Positions 27,243 through 37,315 are shown, numbered from the stretch's first letter. The stretch is DNA of 64,000 nt from Candidatus Neomicrothrix sp. UBA814 (GCA_002296525.1 DBIA01000021.1:447040-511039), one strand, 5' to 3'. A program made the numbers and translations. Notes: a model not told the origin generated them from the sequence alone.

Positions 27243-28244
27243 TTAAGGAGCGGACGGATCGACAATTCTGGACCCCACAGAGGTAAGGCACGCTGTTGTT
27301 TCTTCAAACGCGCGTTCCTTGCCGAAACTTTCTACCAACGACACCACCGACACACCTTCGGGAACGTCACTTTCAAGGTCGCGAGCGCCTACAACGGCAA
27401 CCACTGGAACACCGTGCCTTGCGGCTATATCGGCGACACCTCCCACAACTTTTCCATTGAACGATTCTTTATCTAAATGGCCCTCTCCTGTAATGACGAG
27501 GTCAGCAGTCGACACAGCGTCTTCGAGTTCAACTTCCTCTGCTACTAGGTCGAAACCATCAACTAATTGTGCTCCTAAAGCAGCGAGCCCTCCGGCCAGA
27601 CCACCCGCCGCACCTGACCGCGGTAGAGCGGTTACGTCCACGCCATACTCATCTAGATACATGTCAGCTAATGACGAAAGGCGTCGCTCAAGTAATTCAA
27701 TTTGGGCTCTACTAGCACCCTTTTGAGGACCGAAAATTGACGGCGCATCGAGAAACTGCGTTGCAACATCACAAGCGACTATGAGGTCGATACCCGAGAA
27801 GCGGACTACCGGCTCCATAGCGCGTATTGCTCCTAGCCCTCCATCAGTTGAAGCTGACCCGCCGACGCCCACGATGATTCGTCGCGCCCCAGCAGTTCTA
27901 GCTTCCACAAGGATTTCTCCAGTTCCAAGGGTGCTAGCTGCCAAGGGATCGTTGTGTTGAGGTCCGCCGGCGAGCAACAAACCACTTGCCTCAGCCATCT
28001 CAACAACCGCTAAATTGCCCGAAATTCGCCACCTCGCTGAAACAAGGTCACCTAAAGGGCCTGTTACTTGGGAAACACGGTTGGAGCCCCCCAGAGCGTC
28101 GAGGGTTCCCTCCCCGCCATCAGCTAAGGGCAAAGTAACCACGTCGTCTCGTTGAGACCTAGAGATTCCTTCAGCTAACGCCTGGGCCGCCTGTGCAGCG
28201 GTAGCCGTACCGCGGAATTTGTCGGGGCAAACGATAATGCGCAA
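27243..28244 (-). CDS. Glycerate kinase, type II (GarK/GlxK family)
   Basis: A 333-residue kinase that phosphorylates D-glycerate with ATP. The N terminus RIIVCPDKFRGTATAAQAAQA and the GVGGSASTDGGLGA block (near 145-158) are typical, as are LPRSGAAGGLAGGLAALGA and the late DLVITGEGHLDKESFNGK segment. It is shorter than the E. coli enzymes (about 380) because of trimmed loops but keeps the motifs. It is 23 bases downstream of the LytR-C gene on the same strand. Between it and groEL are 185 bases holding the CIRCE element and no gene. Confidence 0.9.
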   Translation of the reverse strand: MRIIVCPDKFRGTATAAQAAQALAEGISRSQRDDVVTLPLADGGEGTLDALGGSNRVSQVTGPLGDLVSARWRISGNLAVVEMAEASGLLLAGGPQHNDPLAASTLGTGEILVEARTAGARRIIVGVGGSASTDGGLGAIRAMEPVVRFSGIDLIVACDVATQFLDAPSIFGPQKGASRAQIELLERRLSSLADMYLDEYGVDVTALPRSGAAGGLAGGLAALGAQLVDGFDLVAEEVELEDAVSTADLVITGEGHLDKESFNGKVVGGVADIAARHGVPVVAVVGARDLESDVPEGVSVVSLVESFGKERAFEETTACLTSVGSRIVDPSAP

Positions 28245-28266
28245 AGCAATTTCAGGCGCTATCGAG

Positions 28267-28887
28267 TTACTCTGCGCTAGCCGTGTCGATACCTAGGGCA
28301 ATGAGAACGTGAGGATCTTCGACATCTGGAAATGCGCTCAAATCGGTGGGCATCTTATAGGTGTCGTTATCGGGATCTAACCCGAGCAAAGAAGCGATAT
28401 CTCCAGCCTCAATAATCGAGCCCGGCTGGTAGTAGACCCTCGTCCGATCTAGGGCCGTGCCTTTCATGTTGATCGGAGTTTTAGTGATAAAGCCCTTAGT
28501 TTTGAGAGTATCGGTGGTGCGACCTGCTGCTCCCCTAACTGTGGTCGAATTCGCTACCTGGACTGAGACCTCGTTATTAGGTCGACCTTCGAAACCCACC
28601 ATTGACCCCGAATCAGAAGTCTCAGCTTCGTCATCCTGTTCTGGAGCAGAGGTTGCAACGCTGATACCCGGCAGAGTCGTCGCTGTCGCCGAGTCACCGG
28701 AATCCGCTTCGCTCGCGGCATCATTGGATGCGGGTTGTACCGTCGTCGGGCTTGCGGCTGGCACCGAGTCGAGCGTGGGTGTATCGGTTCCACGAAGCAG
28801 GTATATCCCTACAACGACTGCGACAACCACCAAGAGCGCTCCTCTTATTGCGGCAGCATTATTTGGTCTTGACATTGGACCGTTCAT
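28267..28887 (-). CDS. Membrane-anchored LytR C-terminal domain protein
   Basis: A 206-residue protein with a membrane helix at about 15-32 and a Ser/Thr/Ala/Asp-rich linker to about 98. A LytR_C domain follows, with EVSVQVANSTTVRGAAGRTTDTLKTKGF as its first strand-helix. The domain occurs alone or in LytR-CpsA-Psr ligases, and probably sits outside the membrane near the wall. An ATG five codons later (28875) is an alternative start. It overlaps the DUF3263 gene by 4 bases (ATGA). The same two-gene arrangement is common in actinobacteria. Confidence 0.83.
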   Translation of the reverse strand: MNGPMSRPNNAAAIRGALLVVVAVVVGIYLLRGTDTPTLDSVPAASPTTVQPASNDAASEADSGDSATATTLPGISVATSAPEQDDEAETSDSGSMVGFEGRPNNEVSVQVANSTTVRGAAGRTTDTLKTKGFITKTPINMKGTALDRTRVYYQPGSIIEAGDIASLLGLDPDNDTYKMPTDLSAFPDVEDPHVLIALGIDTASAE

Positions 28888-29162
28888 CGGGCGACCTCCT
28901 GGTCGGCTGTGCGACGGGCTGTGTGTTCTTGACGCCGGCGATCACGCATTCGCCTTAATCGGCGCACCAACAGCGGTTCTGCAACCAAAGCTTCTTCAGA
29001 ATCTATGAGTTCGTCTAGTACCAGCGCATATTCGGACTCAGTTAGCTGGAATTGTTCTCTTACAGCTTGGTCTTTCGGAACGTCTGACTCCCACCATGAC
29101 TGTTCAAATTCAAGAATGGCCAGCTCGCGTTGACTCAGTTTCTGGTGAGATGGTTCTTCCAC
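28884..29162 (-). CDS. DUF3263 small regulatory-like protein
   Basis: A 92-residue protein with a GTG start. Residues 13-75 match DUF3263: AILEFEQSWWES, KDQAVREQFQLTESEYALVLDELIDSEEAL and PLLVRRLRRMRDRRR. The helical, Arg-rich C terminus and the helix-turn-helix-like LTESEYALVLDEL suggest DNA binding, but the function is not established. It overlaps the LytR-C gene by 4 bases and begins 29 bases downstream of the tRNA-Thr gene on the same strand. Confidence 0.83.
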   Translation of the reverse strand: MEEPSHQKLSQRELAILEFEQSWWESDVPKDQAVREQFQLTESEYALVLDELIDSEEALVAEPLLVRRLRRMRDRRRQEHTARRTADQEVAR

Positions 29163-29190
29163 TGTTGTCTTCTTCCTTCCGGTGTCGCGG

Positions 29191-29263
29191 AGCCCGAGGT
29201 GGGAATCGAACCCACAACCCCCGCTTTACAAGAGCGGTGCTCTAGCCGTTGAGCTACTCGGGC
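29191..29263 (-). tRNA. tRNA-Thr (anticodon TGT)
   Basis: On the minus strand the acceptor GCCCGAG pairs with CTCGGGC, the D-stem is GCTC/GAGC, and the anticodon stem CCGCT/AGCGG encloses CTTGTAA with anticodon TGT. The T-arm is GTGGG-TTCGATT-CCCAC. There are 73 bases including the discriminator T; CCA is not encoded. Confidence 0.95.
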
Positions 29264-29311
29264 CATGCACGCCTAGCGTAAACCCCAAACTGGTGTGAGT
29301 GATGTCGTTCA

Positions 29312-30229
29312 CTAACTGATTTCTCTCTGACGCTTAATTTCATAGATTGTTATAGCCGCTGCATTAGAAACATTCAGTGATCCGATCTGACCGGTTTGGG
29401 GAATCGCGACGAGTTGATCACATCGCTGCTTGATGAGATGCGATATTCCTTCTCCTTCAGCTCCAAGGACAACTGTTAATGGCTCGGTCGCTACTCGCAT
29501 GTCGTAGATCGAAGTTCGGGCGCTTTCGTCAAGACCTATAACCCAGAGGCCTTTGTCCGACATTTGTTTAATAGCGGCCGGAAGTCCAGCAACTAACGCT
29601 ATTGGCAAGTGTTCAACTGCTCCGGCTGCAGCTTTAACCGCCGCTGGCGTAAGGCGGGCCGCCCTGTGACGCGGCAAGACGATACCTGTAACCCCAGCGA
29701 CCTCCGCTGTTCTCAGCACAGCACCTAAATTTCGTGGGTCAGTAACTCCATCTAGGGCCACGATCATCGGCAACTTCTTGGGGTTTTCTGAAATAAGAGT
29801 CTCCAGCGCCACCGGCTGAATCGGCTCCGCTTGGGCAATAACACCTTGGTGAGAATCGGTTAATGCATAATCGTCAAGCTTTTTTCTACTGAGTTGTTGA
29901 AGCGGAACTCGTCGTTCTTCACAAAGATCCGCTATCTCAGCTAGGACCGCTGTGTCATACACATCCTCACTAATGAGAACTTGTTGGGTTCTTCGGGTGC
30001 CCGCTCGCAACAATTCGCGCACCGCTTGCCGTCCTTCGATATGGTCACCGCCCAGGCCATCGCGCTTGGACGTCGCAGTTCCCGGTCGGCTCTCTCCACG
30101 GTTTCTATTTCCTTGACCTCCGCGCCTCGAGTGGCCCGATCGTACGGGAGGTTTTGATCTCTTCTGTCCTCTCGCTCCGGAGGCCGAACGTCCTTTGGTC
30201 CCTTTTGACCGGCTCTGGGGTCTATTCAC
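29312..30229 (-). CDS. rlmB: 23S rRNA guanosine-2'-O-methyltransferase, RlmB/TrmH family
   Basis: A 305-residue SPOUT enzyme. Residues 1-58 are a Lys/Arg/Gly-rich tail, probably RNA-binding. The substrate domain follows (HIEGRQAVRELLRAG), then the knotted catalytic domain with DGVTDPRNLGAVLRTAEVAGV and the SAM-binding GAEGEGIS and PQTGQIGSLNVSNAAAI motifs. It probably methylates G2251 of 23S rRNA. The GTG start overlaps the ispF stop (GTGA, 4 bases). In many actinobacteria cysS sits between ispF and rlmB; it is absent here. Confidence 0.92.
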   Translation of the reverse strand: MNRPQSRSKGTKGRSASGARGQKRSKPPVRSGHSRRGGQGNRNRGESRPGTATSKRDGLGGDHIEGRQAVRELLRAGTRRTQQVLISEDVYDTAVLAEIADLCEERRVPLQQLSRKKLDDYALTDSHQGVIAQAEPIQPVALETLISENPKKLPMIVALDGVTDPRNLGAVLRTAEVAGVTGIVLPRHRAARLTPAAVKAAAGAVEHLPIALVAGLPAAIKQMSDKGLWVIGLDESARTSIYDMRVATEPLTVVLGAEGEGISHLIKQRCDQLVAIPQTGQIGSLNVSNAAAITIYEIKRQREIS

Positions 30230-30696
30230 TTTTTCTCCAGCAAAGCGACCGCTAAGGCGACGACACCTTCGCCTCTCCCTAAGGCACCTATACCTTCAGT
30301 CCGCTTCCCGCAAACCGTGACGACGCCCCCCGCTGCATCGGAAAGACCAGCTTCCATCTGCTTTTTAACCGGCGCTATCCGGGGTGTGTCGGTTACGACC
30401 GTACAGTCAGCATTTACGAGTGCCCATCCGGCGTCACTAATCATCTCGGCTGTTTCCCTTAAAAGTTGAACGCTATTTGCGCCGTTGAGTTCCTCAGAAG
30501 TGTCCGGAAAGATCTGACCTATGTCGCCGAGGCCCGCCGCACTAAGCATCGCGTCCATAATTGCGTGAGTGACGACATCACCGTCACTATGACCATCCAG
30601 ACCGCGCTTTTCGGTAAACGTGACTCCACCTATCACGAGGGGCCTGTCGTCTTCCGCCCACCCGTGCGCGTCGTACCCCTGCCCAATGCGCATCAT
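30226..30696 (-). CDS. ispF: 2-C-methyl-D-erythritol 2,4-cyclodiphosphate synthase
   Basis: A 156-residue enzyme of the methylerythritol-phosphate isoprenoid pathway. The metal-binding Asp and His are in GQGYDAHGW (residues 5-13), and the third zinc ligand is in LDGHSDGDVVTHAIMDA. The C-terminal KRTEGIGALGRGEGVVALAVALL is the trimer hydrophobic-cavity segment. It overlaps ispD and rlmB by 4 bases each. The product feeds isoprenoid synthesis, for which a polyprenyl synthase gene lies at 34162. Confidence 0.94.
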   Translation of the reverse strand: MMRIGQGYDAHGWAEDDRPLVIGGVTFTEKRGLDGHSDGDVVTHAIMDAMLSAAGLGDIGQIFPDTSEELNGANSVQLLRETAEMISDAGWALVNADCTVVTDTPRIAPVKKQMEAGLSDAAGGVVTVCGKRTEGIGALGRGEGVVALAVALLEKK

Positions 30697-31349
30697 TGAT
30701 TCAATCCCATCAGCTCCGCCGCGATGGCCAGATCACTTGGTTCGGTAATTTTGATCGCCGTTGCCTCACCAGGGACCACTTCAACAGTGCCACCAATTAC
30801 TTCGATTAATGCCGCGTCATCAGTGGCTTCTCGACTATCTGCGTGTGCTACTTCCAACATCTTCCGGTTAAACGCCTGCGGAGTTTGAATCGCCATGATT
30901 GTGTCACGATCCAGCGTGCATTTAACTTCTTTACCTCGGGGTCCGTCCTGAACTTGTTTAAGAGTGTCCGGTACAGCTAAACCCGGTACAGCAGCATCGG
31001 CGCCTGCTTCGACAGCGTTAATGACCGACTCAAAGAGCTCCACAGGTGCTCCAGGTCTCGCCGCATCGTGAATAACAACAGTTGTGGCTACATCAGGCAA
31101 AGCTTCGAGCCCGTTGCGCACGGATTCACCTCGGCTGCTCCCACCGATCACAACAATATCGGCGCCGAAGTTGGCGGCATCTTTAATATTTGCGGAGTTA
31201 ACGACGAGAATCACACCCTGGCTAGATGCGCGCGCTGCTTCCACACTCCACTCCACGACACGCTGATGCCCCAACATCGCCAACTGTTTGTTTCCTCCAA
31301 ACCGAGAACCGAGCCCGGCAGCCAAAACGATCGACCATGTGATTCCCAC
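30693..31349 (-). CDS. ispD: 2-C-methyl-D-erythritol 4-phosphate cytidylyltransferase
   Basis: A 218-residue enzyme with a GTG start. The CTP-binding loop is VLAAGLGSRFGGNKQLAMLG (residues 8-27), followed by VIHDAARPGAP and TPQAFNRKMLE and the C-terminal EPSDLAIAAELM. It makes CDP-methylerythritol, the step two before IspF. The ispD-ispF order with overlap is the usual one; carD, often upstream in actinobacteria, is not present here. Confidence 0.93.
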   Translation of the reverse strand: MGITWSIVLAAGLGSRFGGNKQLAMLGHQRVVEWSVEAARASSQGVILVVNSANIKDAANFGADIVVIGGSSRGESVRNGLEALPDVATTVVIHDAARPGAPVELFESVINAVEAGADAAVPGLAVPDTLKQVQDGPRGKEVKCTLDRDTIMAIQTPQAFNRKMLEVAHADSREATDDAALIEVIGGTVEVVPGEATAIKITEPSDLAIAAELMGLNQ

Positions 31350-31458
31350 AGCAACACTCTGACACTATTGAACGCTGTTTCGAAACAAGCGACAGATATT
31401 TAAATTCATTGGTTACGTGCAGCTACCGAAGATTGGACTCGAGAATCGCTTAATGGCT

Positions 31459-33978
31459 TTACTCCGAGGTCGAAGCGTCTTCGAGTTCAACTTCTCCAGG
31501 GTCGAACCCGTCCATTGACGTGAACACTATTTCGTCGGACTCTTCATCGGCATCAACGACTACTATCTGACCGGCGTGGAATTCTTTGTACAGAATTCGT
31601 TCGGACAACGCGTCCTCTACATAGCGTTGAATGGCTCGTCGCAGCGGGCGAGCACCCAACGTCGGGTCGTATCCCTTCCGGGCAAGCCAATTTTTAGCCG
31701 AATCGGTGAGTTCAAGCCCCAGCCCCTGGGCTCGGAGTTGCTCTGAGGTCCTCGCAATCATGAGGTCAACAATCTCAGTTACCTCATCCATGGATAGCTC
31801 GTGGAACACGATGGTGTCATCAACGCGGTTCAAGAACTCTGGTCGGAAATGTGCTTTGAGAGCATCATTTACTGTTTCTTTCATGCGTTCATAACTCATG
31901 GCTTCATCATTTTTCGTGAATCCCACGTTGGCCCTGCGAAGGTCTGCCGTTCCAAGGTTGGAGGTCATGATCAAAACCGTGTTTCGGAAGTCGACTGAGC
32001 GTCCCTGGGCGTCAGTTAATCGACCTTCTTCGAGGATTTGAAGAAGCGTGTTGAAGACATCAGGGTGAGCCTTTTCAACCTCGTCAAAAAGCACTACAGA
32101 GAACGGGCGGCGACGCACCGCTTCAGTGAGTTGGCCGCCTTCTTCATAACCGACATAACCGGGGGGAGATCCAACAAGTCGACTGACAGTGTGCTTCTCC
32201 ATGTATTCCGACATGTCGAGACTGATGAGGGCGTCTTCGTCACCAAATAGAAATTCTGCAAGGGTTTTCGCGAGTTCGGTTTTCCCAACTCCCGAAGGAC
32301 CAAGGAAGATAAATGAGCCACCTGGTCTTTTCGGATCCTTTAAGCCGGCGCGCGTCCTACGAATCGCTTGGCTGACGGCTGTTATTGCGTCTTCTTGTCC
32401 GATTACTCGCTTGTGGAGTTCGTCCTCCATCTTCAGCAACTTCTGAGTTTCCTCTTCCGTCAACTTGTAGACCGGAATTCCAGTCCAAATTGAGAGCACT
32501 TCGGCTATTGCCTCTTCATCTACTTCATCAAAAAGATCAACGCCTTCGGACTTGATTTGCTCCATCAACTCAGTCCGGCGATCGAGCAGATCTTTCTCCT
32601 CGTCGCGTAGAGAACCTGCCAACTCGAAATCTTGATCTTCGACGGCCTGTTTTTTCTTTTCTACAACTTCAGCAATCTTGTTTTCAATCTCTTTGTAGTC
32701 AGGCGGCGTCTCCATTCGCTTTATGCGAAGACGTGAACCTGCTTCGTCAATGAGGTCTATCGCTTTATCTGGCAAATGGCGGTCAGCTATGTAACGGTCG
32801 GCCAGATTGGCTGCTGCTACTAGAGCTTGGTCGGTAATAGTCACTCGATGGTGAGACTCATACCGGTCTCGTAGACCTTTGAGTATTTCAATGGTGTGGC
32901 TCAATGTTGGTTCTTCAACTCGTATGGGTTGGAACCTTCGTTCTAAAGCCGCGTCTTTTTCTAAATATTTTCGGTACTCCTCCAGGGTCGTGGCACCGAT
33001 GGTCTGAAGCTCGCCCCGCGCAAGCATTGGCTTCAAAATGGATGCCGCATCAATCGCCCCTTCCGCTGCACCGGCACCGACCAGTGTGTGGAGCTCATCA
33101 ATGAACAAAATAATGTCCCCGCGAGTTTTGATTTCCTTGAGTACTTTCTTAAGTCGTTCTTCGAAGTCACCGCGGTATCTCGATCCCGCTACCAGTGCAC
33201 CTAAGTCAAGGGTGTATAACTGCTTGGCTCGCAACGTTTCTGGGACTTCACCGGCGACAATCTTTTGTGCAAGCCCTTCAACAATGGCCGTTTTACCAAC
33301 GCCAGGCTCGCCGATCAGAACTGGATTGTTCTTGGTTCGACGGGAAAGCACTTGCATAACCCGCTCGGCTTCTCGCATTCTTCCGATTACTGGGTCGAGT
33401 TCTTTGTCCCGAGCATTTTGAGTGAGATTTCGGCCAAATTGATCCAAAATCGCTGAGCCGCCCTGCGGTCCGTCCCCACGTTCCGCGGAGCCTCCCACAG
33501 TTTCTTTGCCAGGCTCAGAGCCTTCTCCCGAGGTTGACCCGCTGTATCCAGAGAGCAACTGAATGACTTGTTGACGCACTCGAGAGAGGTCGGCTCCTAG
33601 TTTCACCAAAACCTGAGCTGCGACACCTTCGCCTTCACGAATGAGACCCAAGAGAATGTGTTCCGTACCGATGTAGTTATGTCCTAACTGCAACGCTTCA
33701 CGCAGAGACAGTTCAAGCACTTTCTTAGCGCGGGGAGTGAAAGGAATATGTCCACTCGGCGACGATCCACCTTGACCAATTATCTCCTCTACTTGGCTTC
33801 GTACCGCTTCCAGAGAAATTCCCAATGATTCCAAAGCTTTAGCGGCGACACCTTCGCCTTCATGAATCAACCCCAGAAGGATGTGCTCGGTGCCGATGTA
33901 ATTGTGATTAAGAAGTCGCGCTTCCTCTTGGGCAAGCACAACAACTCGACGAGCTCGGTCAGTAAACCTTTCAAACAC
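31459..33978 (-). CDS. clpC: ATP-dependent Clp protease ATPase subunit ClpC
   Basis: An 839-residue HSP100 unfoldase. I chose the GTG at 33978 because GGAGG lies five bases upstream and the protein then begins [17 protein letters not shown]; an open frame continues 102 residues upstream but looks unlike ClpC. Two N-terminal Clp repeats (1-142) are followed by P-loop 1 GEPGVGKT (223-230), a UVR-containing middle domain (about 435-475), P-loop 2 GPSGVGKT (560-567) and a final Clp-B domain. It feeds ClpP and handles degradation of regulatory proteins. Its start is divergent from the polyprenyl synthase, with 183 bases between. Confidence 0.94.
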   Translation of the reverse strand: MFERFTDRARRVVVLAQEEARLLNHNYIGTEHILLGLIHEGEGVAAKALESLGISLEAVRSQVEEIIGQGGSSPSGHIPFTPRAKKVLELSLREALQLGHNYIGTEHILLGLIREGEGVAAQVLVKLGADLSRVRQQVIQLLSGYSGSTSGEGSEPGKETVGGSAERGDGPQGGSAILDQFGRNLTQNARDKELDPVIGRMREAERVMQVLSRRTKNNPVLIGEPGVGKTAIVEGLAQKIVAGEVPETLRAKQLYTLDLGALVAGSRYRGDFEERLKKVLKEIKTRGDIILFIDELHTLVGAGAAEGAIDAASILKPMLARGELQTIGATTLEEYRKYLEKDAALERRFQPIRVEEPTLSHTIEILKGLRDRYESHHRVTITDQALVAAANLADRYIADRHLPDKAIDLIDEAGSRLRIKRMETPPDYKEIENKIAEVVEKKKQAVEDQDFELAGSLRDEEKDLLDRRTELMEQIKSEGVDLFDEVDEEAIAEVLSIWTGIPVYKLTEEETQKLLKMEDELHKRVIGQEDAITAVSQAIRRTRAGLKDPKRPGGSFIFLGPSGVGKTELAKTLAEFLFGDEDALISLDMSEYMEKHTVSRLVGSPPGYVGYEEGGQLTEAVRRRPFSVVLFDEVEKAHPDVFNTLLQILEEGRLTDAQGRSVDFRNTVLIMTSNLGTADLRRANVGFTKNDEAMSYERMKETVNDALKAHFRPEFLNRVDDTIVFHELSMDEVTEIVDLMIARTSEQLRAQGLGLELTDSAKNWLARKGYDPTLGARPLRRAIQRYVEDALSERILYKEFHAGQIVVVDADEESDEIVFTSMDGFDPGEVELEDASTSE

Positions 33979-34161
33979 TGAATCCTCCAGGAGGCAAGTG
34001 TGCCCACGACTCACGGGCGTGAGTGGAGTGTAACCGGGAGAAGGCCCCTGTCTCACGGCACCTTTGAAGCAAAGTTCGATAAAAAGGAAAATTTCGGTGT
34101 TAAAGAGCAGGGTTTCGGCTGAGATGGGGTTGTCGTTTAGCTTTCCGGTTAGGTTTTCACT

Positions 34162-35148
34162 GTGGTTTCTCTTACCCCTCTCCAATATCGCACCGACGCG
34201 GCTGCTGATCTGAGTCGCGTTGAGCAGGCTTTGCGAGAGGCCGCGAAGACCGACGATGACTTTCTCACTGAAGTGGCCTCCCATCTAATCCCTGCGGGAG
34301 GGAAGCGACTGAGACCCGCCTTTCTCATTGCGTCTGCTTTGTCTTTGGATCCTGCGGGCAACCAGCCCGAGAGGTTGACTGACGAGATGGTCCGAGGAGG
34401 AGTAGCAGTTGAGCTCGTCCATTTGGGTTCGCTGTATCACGATGATGTCATGGACGAAGCAGAAACTCGTAGGGGAATCGAAGCAGTAAACCACCGGTGG
34501 GGAAATCTCACTGCCATCCTCGCAGGTGACTTTCTACTCGCAAAAGCTTCAGAACTAGCAGCCTCGTTAGGAACGGAAGTCGCCGAATTGCTCGCGGCAA
34601 CAATTGGCCGACTTTGCGAAGGTCAGGTTCGTGAGCTTCAGCTGATCTACGACATAACACGGAACGAAGAACAATACCTCCAGGCAATATCAGGAAAAAC
34701 TGCGGAGTTGTACGCGACTTCATGTCGGATCGGCGGAATCGTTGGCGGCGCTGAGCGGGACGTCATTAATCGCTTGACAGAGTTTGGCCACGCATACGGA
34801 ATGGCCTTTCAGGTTGTCGATGACATCCTCGACCTTGTCGCCACTGATGAGGAACTTGGCAAACCCTCCGGTAACGACATCCGCGAGGGTGTCTATACCC
34901 TGCCCGTGATACGGATGATCGAGTCCGGCCACCCAGTGAAAGACTTACTCGGGGGTCCACTGGACGAGGAGACAAGAGACCAAGCTCGGGCTGCGATAGT
35001 AAATGGGCCAGAAATAGCATCCTCTATCGAAACCGCTCAAAATTTCGTGAATCGAGCGTTATCAACGGTGGAAGACCTCCCCGCGACCCCAGGTGTGCAG
35101 GGCATGCGCGACGCCGCCACCAACTTGTTGTCAGCCTTGAACCGTTGA
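34162..35148 (+). CDS. Trans-polyprenyl diphosphate synthase
   Basis: A 328-residue class I isoprenyl diphosphate synthase with a GTG start. It has both metal-binding Asp motifs: YHDDVMDEAETRRG (D94, D95, D98) and VVDDILDLVATDEE (D220, D221, D224), plus GGKRLRPAF near 46-54. The residues two to five before the first motif are small or aromatic (HLGSLYHDD), which fits long-chain products such as octaprenyl or nonaprenyl diphosphate for menaquinone; chain length is not provable here. It stands at the head of a short plus-strand run with the DHPS gene. Confidence 0.91.
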   Translation: MVSLTPLQYRTDAAADLSRVEQALREAAKTDDDFLTEVASHLIPAGGKRLRPAFLIASALSLDPAGNQPERLTDEMVRGGVAVELVHLGSLYHDDVMDEAETRRGIEAVNHRWGNLTAILAGDFLLAKASELAASLGTEVAELLAATIGRLCEGQVRELQLIYDITRNEEQYLQAISGKTAELYATSCRIGGIVGGAERDVINRLTEFGHAYGMAFQVVDDILDLVATDEELGKPSGNDIREGVYTLPVIRMIESGHPVKDLLGGPLDEETRDQARAAIVNGPEIASSIETAQNFVNRALSTVEDLPATPGVQGMRDAATNLLSALNR

Positions 35149-35170
35149 CCTGACTGGCGCGGAGATTCTG

Positions 35171-36031
35171 GTGTGGCCTATTAATCGCATCTACACGACA
35201 CCAGAGTTCGATGCAGGACGTGGCAACGTGTGGCGTTGGGGCACCAAAACCCACATGATGGGGGTAATCAACGCTACCGACGATTCGTTTTCGGGCGACG
35301 GTATAGCCGGACAGGTGAACGAGGCAGTAACTCTGGCAAAAAGGTTTCAAGCCGACGGGGTAGACATCATTGACGTGGGCGGAGCATCATCTCGCCCTGG
35401 TGCTACCCCTACTCCAATATCAATTGAGAAGAGTCGCGTAGTCCCCATTGTTGAGGCGATCAGCTCAGAGGTTGATTTGCCAATCTCGATCGACACAACA
35501 TGGGCGGAAGTCGCAGAAGCTGCTGTGGACGCTGGGGCCACTGTGGTCAACGACATTTCCGGGTTTTTAACTGATCCTGATCTTTCTTCGTTAGTCGCAG
35601 ATCGGAATGTGGGCGTTGTATTAATGCACAACCAACGTGGTCGTGAATATCGCGATGTGATTGGCGACATAGACGCTGGCTTCGCCACAAGCCTGTCCAT
35701 ATGCGCCTCTAGCAACGTTGACCTCTCTCAGGTAATTCTTGATCCAGGATTCGGTTTCGGCTGGTCCGTGGAACAGAATTTAGAAATTCTGCGCCGTCTT
35801 AACGAACTGACGTCTCAAGAGCTTCCATTGCTCATCGGAACTTCGAGAAAGTCATCGATCGGAACGGTGCTGGGCGCCAATGTCGAAGAGAGGCTATTTG
35901 GAACCGCTGCCACTGTGACCCACGCTATTTGCGCTGGTATTGACGTCGTCCGAGTTCACGACAGTTCTCAAATGCGCGACGTCGTAAAAATGACGGACGC
36001 AATAGTGAGGCGTGAGGCGTCAGCTAGCTGA
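35171..36031 (+). CDS. folP: Dihydropteroate synthase family protein, divergent active-site loops
   Basis: A 286-residue TIM barrel with a GTG start. Canonical elements kept are MGVINAT, SIDTT, VNDISG, DPGFGFG, SRKS and VRVHD. Changes are clear: the usual NVTPDSFS loop is NATDDSFS, GGESTRPG is GGASSRPG, the residue after DTT is Trp, and the FGK of the DPGFGFGK loop is FGW. The pterin and catalytic Asp/Asn/Lys appear intact. It joins 6-hydroxymethyl-dihydropterin diphosphate with p-aminobenzoate, or a related reaction. It is separated from folB and folK by 5 kb, so a paralogue with another aminobenzoate-like substrate cannot be ruled out. The 3' end overlaps the next, convergent gene by 12 bases. 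Confidence 0.8.
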   Translation: MWPINRIYTTPEFDAGRGNVWRWGTKTHMMGVINATDDSFSGDGIAGQVNEAVTLAKRFQADGVDIIDVGGASSRPGATPTPISIEKSRVVPIVEAISSEVDLPISIDTTWAEVAEAAVDAGATVVNDISGFLTDPDLSSLVADRNVGVVLMHNQRGREYRDVIGDIDAGFATSLSICASSNVDLSQVILDPGFGFGWSVEQNLEILRRLNELTSQELPLLIGTSRKSSIGTVLGANVEERLFGTAATVTHAICAGIDVVRVHDSSQMRDVVKMTDAIVRREASAS

Positions 36032-37315
36032 TTCCCCTAGCACGTGGTATTGACCGTCAGACCCTAAGTACTCGGTGCCTTCGTTACGGTAGAAAGACTC
36101 GGCTCCGGCGTCCTCGAGCACCTGCAGCATTGACGGTACCTGAAGTCCCTCAGAGCGAATTCGATCAAGTATTCGTTGCGGACCCAAATGATCCAACATC
36201 TCGAATGGACCGTGGACCCAGTTGAACCCCCACCTTATTGCGTTATCGATGTTCACCACATCGTCGGCAATTTCTGGAATTAACCCAGCCGCATATGACA
36301 ATGTTCCCCCAAATACTTGCCAGGCAAGCTCTCCTTCTAGAGAGTCGTGAAACATTACGTCTCCGAGTTCAGTTGGTATCGCTCCTAGATTCGCGGCATC
36401 TGCAGGTCGCCAAGCTTCATCAAGGAGATCAAAGCTTTCTTTAATTCTTTCACCATCCGGAGATTTCGTCTGCCGGTAGAAGCCGCCTCCAACTTTTCTT
36501 CCCAGTTGTCCACTGTCATGCATCCGCTGTTCGGTAGGCGGAAAACTGGTGTATCGGTGACCGATATCAGCTTCAGGCAAGTTAACCGAGAGGTTTTTAC
36601 CAACTAGCTCCATCACGTCTAAACCAATTAGATCGATGAGGCCATAGAGACCTGTCGGTGGAAGCCCAACGGGGGCAGCAAGAACAGCATCAATCGTTTC
36701 TTGTTTCATGCCCTCTTGAAGGAAGGATTTTGCTAGATGTAGGCCCGACAACATAAAGAAGCAGCCAATGCGGTTACCAATAAAATTAACGGTGTCTTTT
36801 GCATGAACGACTCCCTTGCCTAGCCGTTCAGCCCCGAATTGAGCGAAGGCAGCAATTACTTCTGGATCGGTGTCCTCTCCTGGGACAAGTTCGAACAATC
36901 GCATAACTCGGACGGGGTTAAAGAAATGGGTAATGGCGACATCGGAACGAAATCGTTCGCCCATCCCCTCCGAGATCTGTCTCAGGGGAATGCCTGAAGT
37001 ATTAGAAGAAATAACTGATCCGTCTTTTCGAATTTCTTCTAGCTGGGCAAACAGATTTTTTTTAATTTCGAGGTCTTCAACTATCGCTTCGCAAACCCAG
37101 TCGTACTCGCTGACGGCTTGCAGATCTGCCTCAACTGTGCCCGTAGTCACAAGGTGACGCGCCTCGTCGTCGACTTGCTGCAATGCAGCGTCCACCGTTT
37201 CGGGGTTTGTGTCGAGAATCAAGACTCGGCAGCCAGCTGACGCGCTCGCGGCCGCAATGCCGGCCCCCATTGTTCCAGCACCAATGACCGCTACAGATTC
37301 AATTGATCGACTCAC
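36020..37315 (-). CDS. 3-hydroxyacyl-CoA dehydrogenase
   Basis: A 431-residue enzyme. The N-terminal NAD-binding fold has VIGAGTMGAGIAAASASAG (residues 10-28); ITHFFNPVRVMRLFELVPG is the HPxNP-like segment, and two 3HCDH C-terminal domains follow. It oxidises 3-hydroxyacyl-CoA in beta-oxidation; residues in the HFFNP motif are intact. It lies upstream of a convergent DHPS gene and directly after an acyl-CoA dehydrogenase on the same strand (49 bases), which suggests a fatty-acid or branched-chain catabolic unit. Confidence 0.9.
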   Translation of the reverse strand: MSRSIESVAVIGAGTMGAGIAAASASAGCRVLILDTNPETVDAALQQVDDEARHLVTTGTVEADLQAVSEYDWVCEAIVEDLEIKKNLFAQLEEIRKDGSVISSNTSGIPLRQISEGMGERFRSDVAITHFFNPVRVMRLFELVPGEDTDPEVIAAFAQFGAERLGKGVVHAKDTVNFIGNRIGCFFMLSGLHLAKSFLQEGMKQETIDAVLAAPVGLPPTGLYGLIDLIGLDVMELVGKNLSVNLPEADIGHRYTSFPPTEQRMHDSGQLGRKVGGGFYRQTKSPDGERIKESFDLLDEAWRPADAANLGAIPTELGDVMFHDSLEGELAWQVFGGTLSYAAGLIPEIADDVVNIDNAIRWGFNWVHGPFEMLDHLGPQRILDRIRSEGLQVPSMLQVLEDAGAESFYRNEGTEYLGSDGQYHVLGESAS

